DNA of 64,000 bases from Afipia felis ATCC 53690. Its GTDB lineage: Bacteria > Pseudomonadota > Alphaproteobacteria > Rhizobiales > Xanthobacteraceae. The position numbers and the translations under genes were made by a program. The stretch is taken from assembly GCF_000314735.2 (NCBI RefSeq), contig NZ_KB375270.1, positions 2,666,001 through 2,730,000 of the forward strand. The letters run 5' to 3'. The notes under the pieces were generated by a model. The model was not told the DNA's origin, searched no databases, and saw nothing but the letters and a program-made list of their open reading frames with translations. This document shows positions 38,943 through 51,747 of the stretch, one piece after another (position 1 is the stretch's first letter; each line of letters starts with the position of its first letter).

Positions 38943-41561
38943 ATGGCTGATACGAAAAATCCTGGCGACAAGCCGCTGAGCGTCGGTTCGAAAACTCTGT
39001 CGCTGAAACCGCGCACAGAGACCGGCGTGGTGCGCCAGAGCTTCAGCCACGGCCGCAGCAAATCGGTGGTGGTCGAGAAGAAAACCAAGCGACGCCTCCC
39101 GGGTGATCCCGCGCCGGCTCCCGCAGCCGAAGCCGCTCCTGCGCCACCAGTCGCACCGGCCGCGCCGCGCGCACCGGCGCCGAAGGCACCGGCTGCCCGC
39201 CCCTCCGGCATGGTATTGCGCACGCTGACCGAAGACGAGCAGAGCGCGCGCGCGAACGCGCTCGCCGATGCGCGCGTCCGCGAGGAAGAAGAGCGCCGCG
39301 CCGCAGAAGCGGAAGCCGCGCGCCGCAATACCAAAGAATATAAGGAACAGCAGGAACGCGAAGCCGCCGAAGCTCGCCGCAAGGCCGAGGAAGAGCGTCA
39401 TCGCGTCGAAGCCGAGGCCAAGGCCAAGGCTGAGCGCGAAGCCACCAAGCGGTTCGGCGAAGCCGAAGCCAAAACGACGGCGAAGACGGCTGCCAAGCCG
39501 GCTGCTGCTCCCGCCGCGCGTCCTGGTGCGCCGGCAGCGCGCGCGCCTGGCGTCGCCGCCGACGGCTCCGACGAAGACGAGGCGCCACGCGTACGCCGCG
39601 GGCCCGGCGGCGCGATCCGCGCCGTCACGCCACCGAAAACCACGCAGAAACCCGGCCCTGCCAAACAGCGCGGCCGCCTGACGCTGACGACTGCTCTCAA
39701 TGCCGACGACGTGCGCGAACGCTCGATCGCCTCGTTCCGTCGCCGCACCCAGCGCCTGACCAAGGGCCATCAGTCGAACGAGCCGAAGGAAAAGCTCGTC
39801 CGCGAAGTCATCATTCCGGAAGCGATTACGCTGCAGGAACTGGCGAACCGCATGGCGGAACGCTCGGTCGACCTCGTCAAGCTGCTGATGAAGCAGGGCC
39901 AGCTCGTCAAGATCACCGACACCATCGACGCCGACACCGCACAGCTCATCGCTGAAGAAATGGGTCACACGGTCAAGCGCGTTGCCGCGTCTGACGTGGA
40001 AGAAGGCCTGTTCGACGTCGCCGAGGATCGCGCATCCGACACCACGCCGCGCGCGCCGGTCGTCACCGTGATGGGCCACGTCGACCACGGCAAGACCTCG
40101 TTGCTCGACGCGCTGCGTCACGCCAACGTGGTCTCCGGCGAAGCCGGCGGCATCACCCAGCACATTGGCGCCTATCAGGTGACCTCGCCTTCCGGCGCCA
40201 AGATCACCTTCATCGACACGCCCGGCCACGCCGCGTTCACCGCGATGCGCGCACGCGGCGCCAAGGTCACCGACATCGTCATCCTCGTCGTCGCAGCCGA
40301 CGACGGCGTGATGCCGCAGACCATCGAAGCCATCAATCACGCCAAGGCCGCGAAGGTTCCGATGATCGTGGCGATCAACAAGATCGACAAGCCGGACGCC
40401 AAGCCCGAGCGCGTGCGCACTGAACTCTTGCAGCACGAAGTGCAGGTCGAATCCTTCGGCGGCGACGTCGTCGATGTCGAAGTCTCGGCCAAGAACAAGA
40501 CCAATCTCGACAAATTGCTCGAGATGATCGCGCTGCAGGCCGAACTGCTTGAACTCAAGACCAATCCAGACCGTCCGGCCGAAGGCACCGTGATCGAAGC
40601 CAAGCTCGATCGCGGCCGCGGTCCGGTCGCGACCGTGCTGGTCCAGCGCGGCACGCTGCGCGTCGGCGACATCATCGTCGCGGGTGCGGAAATGGGCCGT
40701 GTGCGCGCGCTCATCAACGATCAGGGCCAGACCATTCAGGAGGCCGGGCCTTCGATGCCGGTCGAGGTTCTCGGCTTCAACGGTCCGCCGGAAGCCGGCG
40801 ATCGTCTCGCGGTCGTCGAGAACGAAGCACGTGCCCGTCAGGTCACCGAATATCGCGCCCACCAGAAGCGCGAGAAGTCGGCTGCGACCTCTGCCGGCAT
40901 GCGCGGCTCGCTCGAACAGATGATGAGCCAGCTCAAGACCTCGGGCCGCAAGGACTTCCCGCTGGTCGTGAAGGCGGACGTGCAGGGCTCACTGGAAGCC
41001 ATTATCGGCTCGCTCGACAAGCTCGGCACCGACGAAGTCGCAGCGCGCATCCTGCATGCGGGCGTCGGCGGCATTTCGGAGTCCGACGTCACGCTCGCAG
41101 AAGGCTTCAACGCCGCGATCATTGGCTTCTCCGTCCGCGCCAACAAGGAAGCGGCGGCGCTGGCCAAGCGCGACGGCATCGAGATCCGCTACTACAACAT
41201 CATCTACGACCTCGTGGACGACGTGAAAAAGGCGATGTCCGGCCTGCTCGCGCCGACGCTGCGCGAAACCATGCTCGGCAACGCGCAGGTGCTCGAGGTT
41301 TTCCACATTTCCAAGGTCGGCAAGATCGCCGGTTGCCGCGTCACCGACGGCACCGTCGAGCGCGGCGCCAATGTCCGCCTGATCCGCGACAACGTCGTGA
41401 TCCACGAGGGCAAGCTGTCGCAGCTCAAGCGCTTCAAGGACGATGCCAAGGAAGTTACCGCCGGACAGGAATGCGGCATGTCGTTCGAGAACTATCAGGA
41501 CATGCGTCCTGGCGACGTGATCGAATGCTATCGCGTGGAGACCATCCAGCGCTCCCTGTAA
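38943..41561 (+). CDS. infB: Translation initiation factor IF-2
   Basis: An 872-residue GTPase that brings initiator fMet-tRNA to the ribosome. The N-terminal 230 residues are highly charged and Ala/Pro-rich with coiled-coil-like Glu/Arg runs ([15 protein letters not shown]). The G domain has G1 GHVDHGKT (378-385), G3 DTPGHAAF and G4 NKID. Domains II-IV follow, ending [15 protein letters not shown]. The family's RGHVDHGK signature and overall length are normal for rhizobia. It sits 41 bases after ylxR. Confidence 0.97.
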   Translation: MADTKNPGDKPLSVGSKTLSLKPRTETGVVRQSFSHGRSKSVVVEKKTKRRLPGDPAPAPAAEAAPAPPVAPAAPRAPAPKAPAARPSGMVLRTLTEDEQSARANALADARVREEEERRAAEAEAARRNTKEYKEQQEREAAEARRKAEEERHRVEAEAKAKAEREATKRFGEAEAKTTAKTAAKPAAAPAARPGAPAARAPGVAADGSDEDEAPRVRRGPGGAIRAVTPPKTTQKPGPAKQRGRLTLTTALNADDVRERSIASFRRRTQRLTKGHQSNEPKEKLVREVIIPEAITLQELANRMAERSVDLVKLLMKQGQLVKITDTIDADTAQLIAEEMGHTVKRVAASDVEEGLFDVAEDRASDTTPRAPVVTVMGHVDHGKTSLLDALRHANVVSGEAGGITQHIGAYQVTSPSGAKITFIDTPGHAAFTAMRARGAKVTDIVILVVAADDGVMPQTIEAINHAKAAKVPMIVAINKIDKPDAKPERVRTELLQHEVQVESFGGDVVDVEVSAKNKTNLDKLLEMIALQAELLELKTNPDRPAEGTVIEAKLDRGRGPVATVLVQRGTLRVGDIIVAGAEMGRVRALINDQGQTIQEAGPSMPVEVLGFNGPPEAGDRLAVVENEARARQVTEYRAHQKREKSAATSAGMRGSLEQMMSQLKTSGRKDFPLVVKADVQGSLEAIIGSLDKLGTDEVAARILHAGVGGISESDVTLAEGFNAAIIGFSVRANKEAAALAKRDGIEIRYYNIIYDLVDDVKKAMSGLLAPTLRETMLGNAQVLEVFHISKVGKIAGCRVTDGTVERGANVRLIRDNVVIHEGKLSQLKRFKDDAKEVTAGQECGMSFENYQDMRPGDVIECYRVETIQRSL

Positions 41562-41594
41562 GTCCAAACCTTACGGGCGCGTTGAAACGAAAGA

Positions 41595-41681
41595 CGTCAT
41601 GGCCGGGCTTGTCCCGGCCATCCACGTCTTACCATTGCATCTCAAGAAGGCGTGGATGTCCGCGACAAGCGCGGCATGACG
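41595..41681. repeat. Intergenic inverted-repeat element, copy B (infB-rbfA)
   Basis: Two 36-base arms in opposite orientation with about seven mismatches: the left arm starts CGTCATGGCCGGGCTTG and ends CCACGTCTT, the right arm starts AAGGCGTGGATG and ends GCATGACG. Each arm contains its own short hairpin (GGCCGGG/CCCGGCC). It occupies most of the gap between infB and rbfA. Copy A is at 9820-9959, a half copy at 25360-25382. Confidence 0.85.
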
Positions 41682-41697
41682 CTTTGAAGGAACGAAA

Positions 41698-42120
41698 ATG
41701 CCCCGTCATCAGCGCGGCAAATCTTCATCATCTGCACCCGGCGGTTCACAGCGCCAGTTGCGCGTCGGCGAACTGATCCGCCATGCGATCTCCGACATCC
41801 TCTCGCAGGGCGGCGTGCATGACGACACACTGAGCGGCCACATCATCACCGTACCCGAAGTGCGGATGTCGCCCGACCTCAAGCTCGCGACCGTCTATGT
41901 GATGCCGCTCGGTGGACACGACACCAAAGCGGTGATCGCTGCGCTCGCAAACAACAAGAAGTTTCTCCGTGGCGAGGTTGCGCATCGCGTTAACCTGAAA
42001 TTCGCACCTGATCTTCGCTTCCGCGCCGACGAGCGATTCGACGAAGCGGAACGGATCGAGAAATTATTGCGAACGCCTGCGGTCCAAAAAGATCTCAACC
42101 ACGATTCGGACGACACTTGA
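41698..42120 (+). CDS. rbfA: 30S ribosome-binding factor RbfA
   Basis: A 140-residue KH-fold protein needed for late 30S maturation and 16S rRNA processing. It begins with a basic, low-complexity [12 protein letters not shown] segment, then [16 protein letters not shown] and the family sequence [17 protein letters not shown], ending [19 protein letters not shown]. Length is normal for alphaproteobacteria. Its stop overlaps the truB ATG by one base. Confidence 0.95.
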   Translation: MPRHQRGKSSSSAPGGSQRQLRVGELIRHAISDILSQGGVHDDTLSGHIITVPEVRMSPDLKLATVYVMPLGGHDTKAVIAALANNKKFLRGEVAHRVNLKFAPDLRFRADERFDEAERIEKLLRTPAVQKDLNHDSDDT

Positions 42121-43214
42121 TGACTGCAACACCCGCTCAGGGCACGCGCGCGGCGCCGCACGACGATTCGCGCGCGACTTCTGAAAAAAATATTTCGCAG
42201 GAAGCACCCGCGCAGAACCGCGCAGACAGCAGCGGTGACCATCGCCCGCGCCAGAAGAAACAACAGTTCAAGCGCGAGCGCCGCGACGTTCACGGCTGGG
42301 TCGTGCTCGACAAACCCGTCGGCATGACCTCGACCCATGCGGTCGCAGTGCTGAAGCGACTGTTCAACGCCAAGCGTGTCGGCCATGCCGGCACGCTGGA
42401 CCCGCTCGCCTCCGGCGGGTTGCCTATTGCCCTTGGTGAAGCCACCAAGACGGTGCCGTTCGTGATGGACGGTCGCAAGCGCTACCGCTTCACGGTGCGC
42501 TGGGGCGAGGAACGCGACACCGACGACGTCGAGGGCCGCCCGACCCAGACCTCCGACGCCCGGCCGACCGCCGAGGCGATCCAGACGCTGTTGCCGCAGT
42601 TCACCGGGACGATCCTGCAGACCCCGCCGCAGTTCTCGGCCATCAAGATCCAGGGCGAACGCGCCTATGACCTCGCCCGCGACGGCGAAACAGTCGCCCT
42701 GCAGCCCCGCGAGGTCGAGATTCACGAATTAACCCTTACGGAACAACTGGATAAGGATCATTCGGTGTTCGAAACCGAATGCGGCAAGGGAACCTATGTC
42801 CGGGCGCTGGCCCGCGACATGGGCCGCCTTCTAGGCTGCTACGGCCATATTTCGGCTCTCCGCCGCACCCAGTGCGGCCCGTTCGACGAGGCCGACATGA
42901 TTCCGCTGGCGGAATTGGAGGCTTTGTGCGATAGAGCCGCGTCTGGCGAGGGCAGCCTCGCCGACGCGCTTTTGCCCGTTGAGACCGCGCTGGACGACAT
43001 CCCGGCACTGGCCGTCACACGGGCGGATGCCGCAAGGCTCGCAAGAGGCCAAGCGGTTTTGTTGCGCGGACGGGATGCGCCAATTCTAAACGGCACAGTC
43101 TATGTCACCGTCGGAGGAAGGCTTTTGGCCCTCGCCGAGCTTGGCAATGGCGAACTCATCCCCAAGCGCGTGTTCAACCTCACCGGGCTCGTTGCGAACC
43201 CGGAACGCAATTAA
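42120..43214 (+). CDS. truB: tRNA pseudouridine(55) synthase
   Basis: A 364-residue enzyme that makes pseudouridine 55 in the T loop of tRNAs. The catalytic Asp is in VGHAGTLDPLASGGLPI (near residue 90), preceded by HGWVVLDKPVGMTSTHAV; TPPQFSAIKIQGERAYDLAR is the next conserved segment. The first 55 residues are a charged, low-complexity extension beyond the E. coli protein. It starts inside the rbfA stop codon (TGATG), so translation is coupled; rpsO starts 12 bases after it. Confidence 0.95.
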   Translation: MTATPAQGTRAAPHDDSRATSEKNISQEAPAQNRADSSGDHRPRQKKQQFKRERRDVHGWVVLDKPVGMTSTHAVAVLKRLFNAKRVGHAGTLDPLASGGLPIALGEATKTVPFVMDGRKRYRFTVRWGEERDTDDVEGRPTQTSDARPTAEAIQTLLPQFTGTILQTPPQFSAIKIQGERAYDLARDGETVALQPREVEIHELTLTEQLDKDHSVFETECGKGTYVRALARDMGRLLGCYGHISALRRTQCGPFDEADMIPLAELEALCDRAASGEGSLADALLPVETALDDIPALAVTRADAARLARGQAVLLRGRDAPILNGTVYVTVGGRLLALAELGNGELIPKRVFNLTGLVANPERN

Positions 43215-43226
43215 GGATATCTGACG

Positions 43227-43496
43227 ATGTCGATTACCGCAGAACGCAAAGCGGAAGTCATCAAGACCAATGCCAAAAAGGCTGGCGACACGGGTTCGCC
43301 GGAAGTTCAGGTTGCGATCCTCTCCGAGCGCATCGCCAACCTCACCGAGCATTTCAAGACCCACGGCAAGGACAACCATTCCCGCCGCGGCCTCCTGAAG
43401 CTCGTGTCCACGCGCCGTTCGCTTCTCGACTACGTCAAGAAGAAGGACGAGGCGCGCTACAAGGCGCTGCTTGAGAAGCACAACATCCGCCGCTAA
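43227..43496 (+). CDS. rpsO: 30S ribosomal protein S15
   Basis: An 89-residue protein of the small subunit that binds the central domain of 16S r[49 protein letters not shown] and the end [12 protein letters not shown] are all S15 signature. The usual rpsO-pnp pair follows, here with almost 300 bases between the two genes. AAGGATAT lies just upstream of the ATG. Confidence 0.97.
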   Translation: MSITAERKAEVIKTNAKKAGDTGSPEVQVAILSERIANLTEHFKTHGKDNHSRRGLLKLVSTRRSLLDYVKKKDEARYKALLEKHNIRR

Positions 43497-43793
43497 GGCC
43501 GCGCTTCCGGCCGCCACCGGCGCGAACGTCAATTCGCATCCGGCGACGGCCGACACTGTACGAACACGCAAAGCATGGCTCGCTTGCGTGAAACCCAGCA
43601 GCAATCCGGCGGCTGGGCATGACGGGCAAGGTGCCCGCACCATCGGAAGGATGGCAGCCATCACGAAATTCAGAAGCCATGGCAGGATCGCCGGACGCTG
43701 ATGCACACGTGCTCAACGTCTCGCAATCTTGCGCATGGCTTTTGCTTTTTCCGGCCACGCCTGATTATCCGAAAACGATGAAAGAACACTCGA
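43497..43793 (+). other. rpsO-pnp intergenic leader
   Basis: No gene is seen in these 297 bases. A six-bp hairpin CGGGCA-AGG-TGCCCG lies at 43623-43637. No U-tailed terminator follows rpsO, so transcription may continue into pnp. In other bacteria the pnp leader is cut by RNase III as part of PNPase feedback; this stretch is the place for such a site, but I could not define a long double-stranded stem by eye. Confidence 0.4.
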
Positions 43794-45938
43794 ATGTTTA
43801 ATACCCATTCCGTCGAACTCGACTGGGGCGGACGTCCGCTCAAGCTGGAAACCGGCAAGGTCGCGCGTCAGGCCGACGGCGCCGTGATCGCCACCTACGG
43901 CGAAACCGTCGTCATCGCGACCGTCGTGTCCGCGAAGACGCCGAAGGAAGGCATCGACTTCCTGCCGCTCACCGTGAACTACCAGGAAAAAACCTTCGCA
44001 GCCGGCCGCATTCCCGGCGGCTATTTCAAGCGCGAAGGCCGTCCCTCCGAGAAGGAAACGCTGGTTTCCCGCCTGATCGACCGTCCGATCCGTCCGCTGT
44101 TCATCAAGGGCTATCGCTGCGATACCCAGGTGATCGTCACCACGCTGTCGCACGACATGGAGAACGATCCCGACATCGTCGCGATGGTGGCAGCCTCCGC
44201 TGCACTGACGCTCTCGGGTGTGCCGTTCATGGGTCCGGTCGGCGCGGCGCGCGTCGCTTTCGTCAACAACGAGTTCATCCTGAACCCGACGCTTGACGAG
44301 ATGGCCGACACACAGCTCGACCTCGTCGTCGCCGGTACTGCCGACGCCGTGCTGATGGTCGAATCCGAAGCCAAGGAACTGCCGGAAGAAGTGATGCTCG
44401 GCGCCGTGATGTTCGGCCACAAGCACTTCCAGCCGGTCATCAAGGCAATCATCGACCTCGCCGAGAAGGCCGCCAAGGAGCCGCGCGAGATCGAGACGAT
44501 CGACAACAGCGAAATCGATAGGGACATGCGCGCCGTCGGCGAAGCCGAACTGCGCAAGGCCTATGCGATCCCGGTGAAGCAGGATCGTTATGCGGCAGTC
44601 GGCGCGGTGAAGAAGAAGGTCATGGACCACTTCTTCCCCGAAGGCCAGGAGCCGAAGTTCGACAAGCTGCGCGTCGCCGGCGTATTCAAGGAACTGGAAG
44701 CCGACGTCGTTCGCAACAACATCCTCGACACCGGCGTCCGCATCGACGGCCGCGACGTCAAGACCGTCCGCCCGATCGTCGCCGAAGTCGGCGTGCTGCC
44801 GCGCGCTCACGGCTCGGCGCTGTTCACCCGCGGCGAAACCCAGGCGCTGGTGGTCACCACGCTCGGCACCGGCGAGGACGAACAGTTCATCGACGCGCTC
44901 TCGGGCACGTACAAGGAAACCTTCCTGCTGCACTACAACTTCCCGCCCTTCTCGGTCGGTGAAACGGGCCGCATCGGCTCGCCGGGCCGCCGCGAAATCG
45001 GCCACGGCAAGCTCGCTTGGCGCGCGATCCATCCGGTTCTGCCGGCGCACCACGAATTCCCGTACACGCTGCGCGTCGTCTCGGAGATCACCGAGTCGAA
45101 CGGCTCCTCCTCGATGGCGACCGTGTGCGGCTCCTCGCTCGCGCTGATGGACGCCGGCGTGCCGCTGAAGCGGCCGACTGCGGGCATCGCGATGGGCCTG
45201 ATCCTCGAAGGTTCGCGCTTTGCGGTTCTCTCCGACATTCTCGGTGACGAGGATCATCTCGGCGACATGGACTTCAAGGTGGCGGGCACCGACAAGGGTG
45301 TCACCTCGCTGCAGATGGACATCAAGATCGCCGGCATCACCGAAGAGATCATGAAGATCGCTTTGACGCAGGCCAAGGACGGCCGCATGCACATTCTCGG
45401 CGAGATGGCGAAGGCCCTCACCGCCGCGCGTGCGGAGCTCGGCGAACATGCGCCGCGCATCGAAGTGCTGCAGATCCCGACCGACAAGATTCGCGACGTG
45501 ATTGGCACCGGCGGCAAGATCATCCGTGAGATCGTCGAAAAGACCGGCGCCAAGATCAACATCGAGGACGACGGCACCGTGAAGGTCGCTTCCGCCAACG
45601 GCGAATCGATCCGCGCGGCGATCAAGTGGATCAAGTCGATCACCTCGGAGCCGGAAGTCGGCCAGATCTACGACGGCACCATCGTGAAGGTGATGGAGTT
45701 CGGCGCGTTTGTGAACTTCTTCGGCCCGAAGGACGGCCTCGTTCATATCAGCCAGCTCGCGCCTAACCGCGTGCAGAAGACCTCCGACGTCGTCAAGGAA
45801 GGCGACAAGGTCAAGGTCAAGCTGCTCGGCCTCGACGATCGCGGCAAGGTTCGCCTGTCGATGAAGGCGGTGGACCAGACCACCGGCGAAGACCTCGAGG
45901 CCAAGCAGAAGGCCGAGAACGCTCCCGCCGCCGAGTAA
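43794..45938 (+). CDS. pnp: Polyribonucleotide nucleotidyltransferase (PNPase)
   Basis: A 714-residue phosphorolytic 3'-5' exoribonuclease of the RNA degradosome. Two RNase PH domains ([21 protein letters not shown]; then [23 protein letters not shown]) are separated by an alpha-helical linker. A KH domain ([20 protein letters not shown]) and an S1 domain ([20 protein letters not shown]) follow. All catalytic regions look intact. It closes the rimP-to-pnp series and has a strong terminator 24 bases after the stop. Confidence 0.97.
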   Translation: MFNTHSVELDWGGRPLKLETGKVARQADGAVIATYGETVVIATVVSAKTPKEGIDFLPLTVNYQEKTFAAGRIPGGYFKREGRPSEKETLVSRLIDRPIRPLFIKGYRCDTQVIVTTLSHDMENDPDIVAMVAASAALTLSGVPFMGPVGAARVAFVNNEFILNPTLDEMADTQLDLVVAGTADAVLMVESEAKELPEEVMLGAVMFGHKHFQPVIKAIIDLAEKAAKEPREIETIDNSEIDRDMRAVGEAELRKAYAIPVKQDRYAAVGAVKKKVMDHFFPEGQEPKFDKLRVAGVFKELEADVVRNNILDTGVRIDGRDVKTVRPIVAEVGVLPRAHGSALFTRGETQALVVTTLGTGEDEQFIDALSGTYKETFLLHYNFPPFSVGETGRIGSPGRREIGHGKLAWRAIHPVLPAHHEFPYTLRVVSEITESNGSSSMATVCGSSLALMDAGVPLKRPTAGIAMGLILEGSRFAVLSDILGDEDHLGDMDFKVAGTDKGVTSLQMDIKIAGITEEIMKIALTQAKDGRMHILGEMAKALTAARAELGEHAPRIEVLQIPTDKIRDVIGTGGKIIREIVEKTGAKINIEDDGTVKVASANGESIRAAIKWIKSITSEPEVGQIYDGTIVKVMEFGAFVNFFGPKDGLVHISQLAPNRVQKTSDVVKEGDKVKVKLLGLDDRGKVRLSMKAVDQTTGEDLEAKQKAENAPAAE

Positions 45939-45961
45939 GGCGACCCATCAAAAGTTTGCGA

Positions 45962-45989
45962 AGAGGCGGCATTTTGCCGCCTCTTTTTT
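45962..45989 (+). terminator. Rho-independent terminator after pnp
   Basis: AGAGGCGGCA, loop TTT, TGCCGCCTCT followed by TTTTT: a ten-bp perfect stem. It ends the translation/RNA operon. Confidence 0.93.
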
Positions 45990-46080
45990 GTTGGGATACC
46001 GCAAACGCCAGCAGCGGTGCTGGCGTAGCTTTCAAGGACTGCGCGACCTAATCGCGCAAGCCAGTCAGGGAGACGTTCGC

Positions 46081-46824
46081 ATGATCAGCCTTTCCCGCCG
46101 CCATCTGCTCGCAGGCGCTGCCGGCATCGTCGCCGCCACGGCCGCATTGCCCCGCATCACGCTTGCACAGGCTCCCACCGCACCTGCTGCAGCCGAAGGC
46201 CCCTTCAAGCTGCCGCCGCTGCCCTACGCAACCAACGTGCTTGAGCCGCACATCGACGCCCGCACCATGGAAATCCACCATGACAAGCATCATGGTGCGT
46301 ACGTCGCCAACATGAACAACTTCGCGAAGACCGCGCCGCAGCTCGGCCAGACGCCGGTCGAAACAATCCTGGCCAATCTGGTCAACGTGCCCGACAGCAT
46401 CCGCGTCGGCGTCCGCAACAATCTCGGCGGCCACGCCAACCACACGATGTTCTGGGAGATCATGGCGCCGAATGGCGGGACGCCGGATGGCGAGGTGCTG
46501 GCCGCAATCACCCGCGACTTCGGCGATCTCGAAAAGATGAAGACAGCATTCAACACCGCAGGCGCCGGCCAGTTCGGCTCCGGCTGGGTGTTTGTCACCG
46601 TCACCAAGGACGGCAAGCTCGGCATCGAAACGACAGCCAATCAGGACACGCCGCTGATGTACGGCAAGCGCGTCCTGTTCGGCAACGACGTGTGGGAACA
46701 CGCCTATTATCTGAACTATCAGAACCGCCGCGCCGACTATCTCAAGGCGTGGTGGAACGTCGTAAACTGGCAGAAAATCGGCGAGCGCTACGCCGCCGCG
46801 AAGGCCGGTACGCTGACGCTCTGA
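46081..46824 (+). CDS. Superoxide dismutase (Mn-type), Tat-exported
   Basis: A 247-residue Fe/Mn superoxide dismutase preceded by a twin-arginine signal: SRRHLLAG (Arg 6, 7), a hydrophobic stretch to about 28, and likely cleavage at LAQA, so it should act in the periplasm. The metal ligands are His in MEIHHDKHH, His in NHTMFW, and Asp/His in DVWEHAYYLNY. GGHANHTMFW together with the Gln in ANQDTPLM points to the manganese type rather than iron. GGAG is eight or so bases before the ATG. It sits between pnp and the oxyR-katG pair, within an oxidative-stress cluster. Confidence 0.9.
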   Translation: MISLSRRHLLAGAAGIVAATAALPRITLAQAPTAPAAAEGPFKLPPLPYATNVLEPHIDARTMEIHHDKHHGAYVANMNNFAKTAPQLGQTPVETILANLVNVPDSIRVGVRNNLGGHANHTMFWEIMAPNGGTPDGEVLAAITRDFGDLEKMKTAFNTAGAGQFGSGWVFVTVTKDGKLGIETTANQDTPLMYGKRVLFGNDVWEHAYYLNYQNRRADYLKAWWNVVNWQKIGERYAAAKAGTLTL

Positions 46825-46857
46825 GCCGTTTGCTGAATCATTTGAGGCGGCTGAGAT

Positions 46858-47781
46858 TCAGCCGCCCTTTCTCTTATCGCGACGTGGCTCGAAGCATTCC
46901 TTCACCAGTTCGCCGAGAACCTGAAAGTCTTCCTTGCGCGGCGAGGTGCGGCGAAACACGAGGCCGATGCTGCGCCCCGGCTGCGGCTCCTTGAAGCGCA
47001 ACATCTTCACCCGTTCGTCGCGCAATTCGACATCGGCGGCGATCTGCGGAATGAGCGTGATGCCGTACCCGCTCGCGACCATCTGCATCACCGTCGCAAG
47101 GCTGCTCGCGCCGAACGTCATGCCACTCGCATTGCGCCCGACGCCGGCGGTCGCGCAAAACGCCAGCGCCTGATCGCGCAGACAATGGCCGTCTTCGAGC
47201 AGGATCAACCGCTCCTGATCGATATCGCTCGCCAGAACCCGCTTCTTCTCGTCGCGCGGATCGCTCACCGGCACCGCAAGCAGGAATGTGTCATCGAACA
47301 GCGCGAGGCTGTCGATATCATTCTCCTGCACCGGCAAAGCCAGCATCGCCACATCGAGCGCGCCGTTTTTCACTTCATCCAGCAACTGGCGGGTCTGCGT
47401 CTCGCGCAGTTCGAGCTGCAAGTCGGGAAAGCGTGCCTGCAGGAGCGGCAGGAATTTCGGCAACGCATAAGGCGCGAGCGAAGGAATCATACCGAGCGTG
47501 AGCCGCCCCGCCAGCGGCCGCGCACGATGATGCGCGAAATCCACGAGATCGCGCGCCTTCGCCAGCACGTCCTCGCCCCGTTGTGCAATTTCACGTCCGG
47601 CGTCGGTCAGCGTCACCGCCCCGGGGCGGCGCTCCACCAGCGCAAGCCCCAGTTCTCCCTCAAGATCGCGGATTTGCATCGAAAGCGCGGGTTGCGTCAC
47701 CGCGCAGGCTTCCGCGGCACGCCCGAAATGCTCGTGCTGCGCCAGCGCGGCTAGATAGCGCAATTGTTTCAATGTGATCAT
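46858..47781 (-). CDS. oxyR: Hydrogen-peroxide-sensing LysR-type regulator OxyR
   Basis: A 307-residue LysR regulator. The N-terminal HTH is LRYLAALAQHEHFGRAAEAC, then VTQPALSMQIRDLEGELG. The sensing region carries the two redox cysteines of OxyR, C200 and C209, in EDGHCLRDQALAFC, matching E. coli C199 and C208. It would form a disulfide on peroxide exposure and activate katG, which lies divergent 188 bases away. No good Shine-Dalgarno sequence precedes the ATG. The convergent sod gene ends 33 bases from its stop. Confidence 0.94.
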   Translation of the reverse strand: MITLKQLRYLAALAQHEHFGRAAEACAVTQPALSMQIRDLEGELGLALVERRPGAVTLTDAGREIAQRGEDVLAKARDLVDFAHHRARPLAGRLTLGMIPSLAPYALPKFLPLLQARFPDLQLELRETQTRQLLDEVKNGALDVAMLALPVQENDIDSLALFDDTFLLAVPVSDPRDEKKRVLASDIDQERLILLEDGHCLRDQALAFCATAGVGRNASGMTFGASSLATVMQMVASGYGITLIPQIAADVELRDERVKMLRFKEPQPGRSIGLVFRRTSPRKEDFQVLGELVKECFEPRRDKRKGG

Positions 47782-50159
<2,378 letters not shown>

Positions 50160-50189
50160 TCTTCGCTGTAAAACGGCTGACACATCAAA

Positions 50190-50216
50190 CCTCCGCGATT
50201 TTTCGCGGAGGTTTTT
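50190..50216 (+). terminator. Rho-independent terminator after katG
   Basis: CCTCCGCGA, loop TTTT, TCGCGGAGG followed by TTTTT: a nine-bp perfect stem, 30 bases after the stop. Confidence 0.93.
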
Positions 50217-50292
50217 CTTTCCACCCTCGCTCTTGCCCTTTTTCGGTGCTTGCCTCAAAGCATCCGCGAATTCCACTTCGGGAGGCTCGACG

Positions 50293-50883
50293 ATGAAGCT
50301 CTACTGGTCGCCACGCTCGCGCTCGTTCACCACGCTGTGGCTGATGGAGGAGACAGGCGAGCCCTATGAGCGCGTTCTCACCGATATTTCCGCCGGCGCG
50401 AACAAGACGCCGGAATACCTCGCCATCAACCCGATGGGCAAGGTGCCCGCACTAGCCGATGGCGACGCTGTGATGGCGGAATCCGCCGCGATCTGCACCT
50501 ATGTCGCGGACCGCTATCCGCAGGCGAAGCTCGCGCCACCCCTCAGCGATCCGCGGCGCGCCAAATATCTGCAATGGATGTTCTTCGCGCCGAGCTGCAT
50601 CGAGCCCGCGATCCTGCAAGCCTATCTCAAGCTCGACATTCCCACTGTGAGCGCCGCATGGGGCAGCACGACGCAGACCTTCGACGTTCTCGATCAGACT
50701 CTGGCGAAAGGGCCGTGGCTGCTCGGCCCTGACTTCACGGCCGCCGACGTCGTCATCGGCGCGGGCATGAATTTCGCCATCCGCATGTTCAAGATGATTC
50801 CAACGCGGCCGAATTTCGACCGCTATCTCGACGCCTGCGCGGCGCGGCCGGCATTCCAGACCGCAGCAAAATTGACGGCCTGA
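50293..50883 (+). CDS. Glutathione S-transferase
   Basis: A 196-residue cytosolic-type GST. The thioredoxin-like N-terminal domain shows YWSPRSRSFTTLWLMEE, the glutathione-site cis-Pro NPMGKVPAL and ESAAICTYVADRYP. The all-helical C-terminal domain includes the capping-box type GPDFTAADVVIGAGM. The class and substrate are uncertain; Ser residues at 6-11 could supply the catalytic hydroxyl. GGGAGG stands eight bases before the ATG. It follows the katG terminator and is convergent with fabI. Confidence 0.88.
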   Translation: MKLYWSPRSRSFTTLWLMEETGEPYERVLTDISAGANKTPEYLAINPMGKVPALADGDAVMAESAAICTYVADRYPQAKLAPPLSDPRRAKYLQWMFFAPSCIEPAILQAYLKLDIPTVSAAWGSTTQTFDVLDQTLAKGPWLLGPDFTAADVVIGAGMNFAIRMFKMIPTRPNFDRYLDACAARPAFQTAAKLTA

Positions 50884-50886
50884 GGC

Positions 50887-51696
50887 TTAGTCGGCGTTGC
50901 CGTTATCCTTCAGCGCATCGGGATGCGGCATCGAGATGATGTTGTAGCCGGCATCGACGAAATGAGTCTCGCCGGTGACGCCACCCGACAGATCGGACAA
51001 CAGATAAAGCGCGGTACCGCCGAGTTCGTCGAGCGTCACGCCGCGGCCGAGCGGCGAATGTTTCTGCTGGAACGCGAACATTGCCCGCGAATCGCCGATG
51101 CCCGCGCCCGCCAGTGTGCGAACTGGCCCCGCTGAAATCGAATTGACACGAATGCCGTCGCGGCCGAAATCGGCGGCGAGATACCGCACCGAAGCTTCCA
51201 GTGCCGCCTTGGCGACACCCATCACGTTATAGTTCGGCATCACACGGGTGGAGCCGCCGAATGTCAGCGTCACCATCGTGCCGCCATCTGGCATCAACTT
51301 TGCCGCCCGCGCAGCCACTTCCGTGAATGAGAAGCAGGAGATCACCATCGTACGCGAAAAATTCGCGCGCGTGGTGTCGACATAGCGGCCCTTCAGTTCG
51401 TTCTTGTCCGAGAAGCCGATGGCGTGGACGAGAAAGTCCATCTTGCTCCATGCATTCTTGATCGCATCGAACGTTGCATCGACGCTGGCGATATCCTCGA
51501 CGTCGCAAGGCAGGACCAGTTTGGCGCCGAGCGATTCCGCGAGTGGCTTCACCCGTTTGCCGAGTGCTTCGCCCTGATAGGTGAAGGCCAGCTCAGCGCC
51601 GTGCGCGGCCAGCGTTTTCGCGATGCCCCAGGCAATCGAGTGATCGTTGGCGACGCCCATGATGAGCCCGCGCTTGCCATGCATCAGTCCTGACAT
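50887..51696 (-). CDS. fabI: Enoyl-[acyl-carrier-protein] reductase (NADH)
   Basis: A 269-residue SDR enzyme that performs the last step of each fatty acid elongation cycle. The N-terminal cofactor motif is GLIMGVANDHSIAWGIAKTL (FabI-type), and the catalytic Tyr-x6-Lys is YNVMGVAKAALE (near 157-164). ISAGPVRTLAGAGI follows. It is the last gene of the minus-strand fabA-fabB-fabI series; 51 bases separate it from fabB. The C-terminal tail has an extra NIISMPHPDALKDN segment typical of rhizobia. Confidence 0.95.
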   Translation of the reverse strand: MSGLMHGKRGLIMGVANDHSIAWGIAKTLAAHGAELAFTYQGEALGKRVKPLAESLGAKLVLPCDVEDIASVDATFDAIKNAWSKMDFLVHAIGFSDKNELKGRYVDTTRANFSRTMVISCFSFTEVAARAAKLMPDGGTMVTLTFGGSTRVMPNYNVMGVAKAALEASVRYLAADFGRDGIRVNSISAGPVRTLAGAGIGDSRAMFAFQQKHSPLGRGVTLDELGGTALYLLSDLSGGVTGETHFVDAGYNIISMPHPDALKDNGNAD

Positions 51697-51747
51697 CGAT
51701 TCGTCCTACGCAAAGATAGAACCCGTCCGGGCGGACGGGTCGGGAAT

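Noticed and set aside
38898..40862. A 654-codon open frame antisense to infB
   Set aside because: Antisense shadow of the infB reading frame with low-complexity composition.
43713..45746. A 677-codon open frame antisense to pnp
   Set aside because: Antisense shadow; the sequence is rich in His, Asp and Arg and matches no family.
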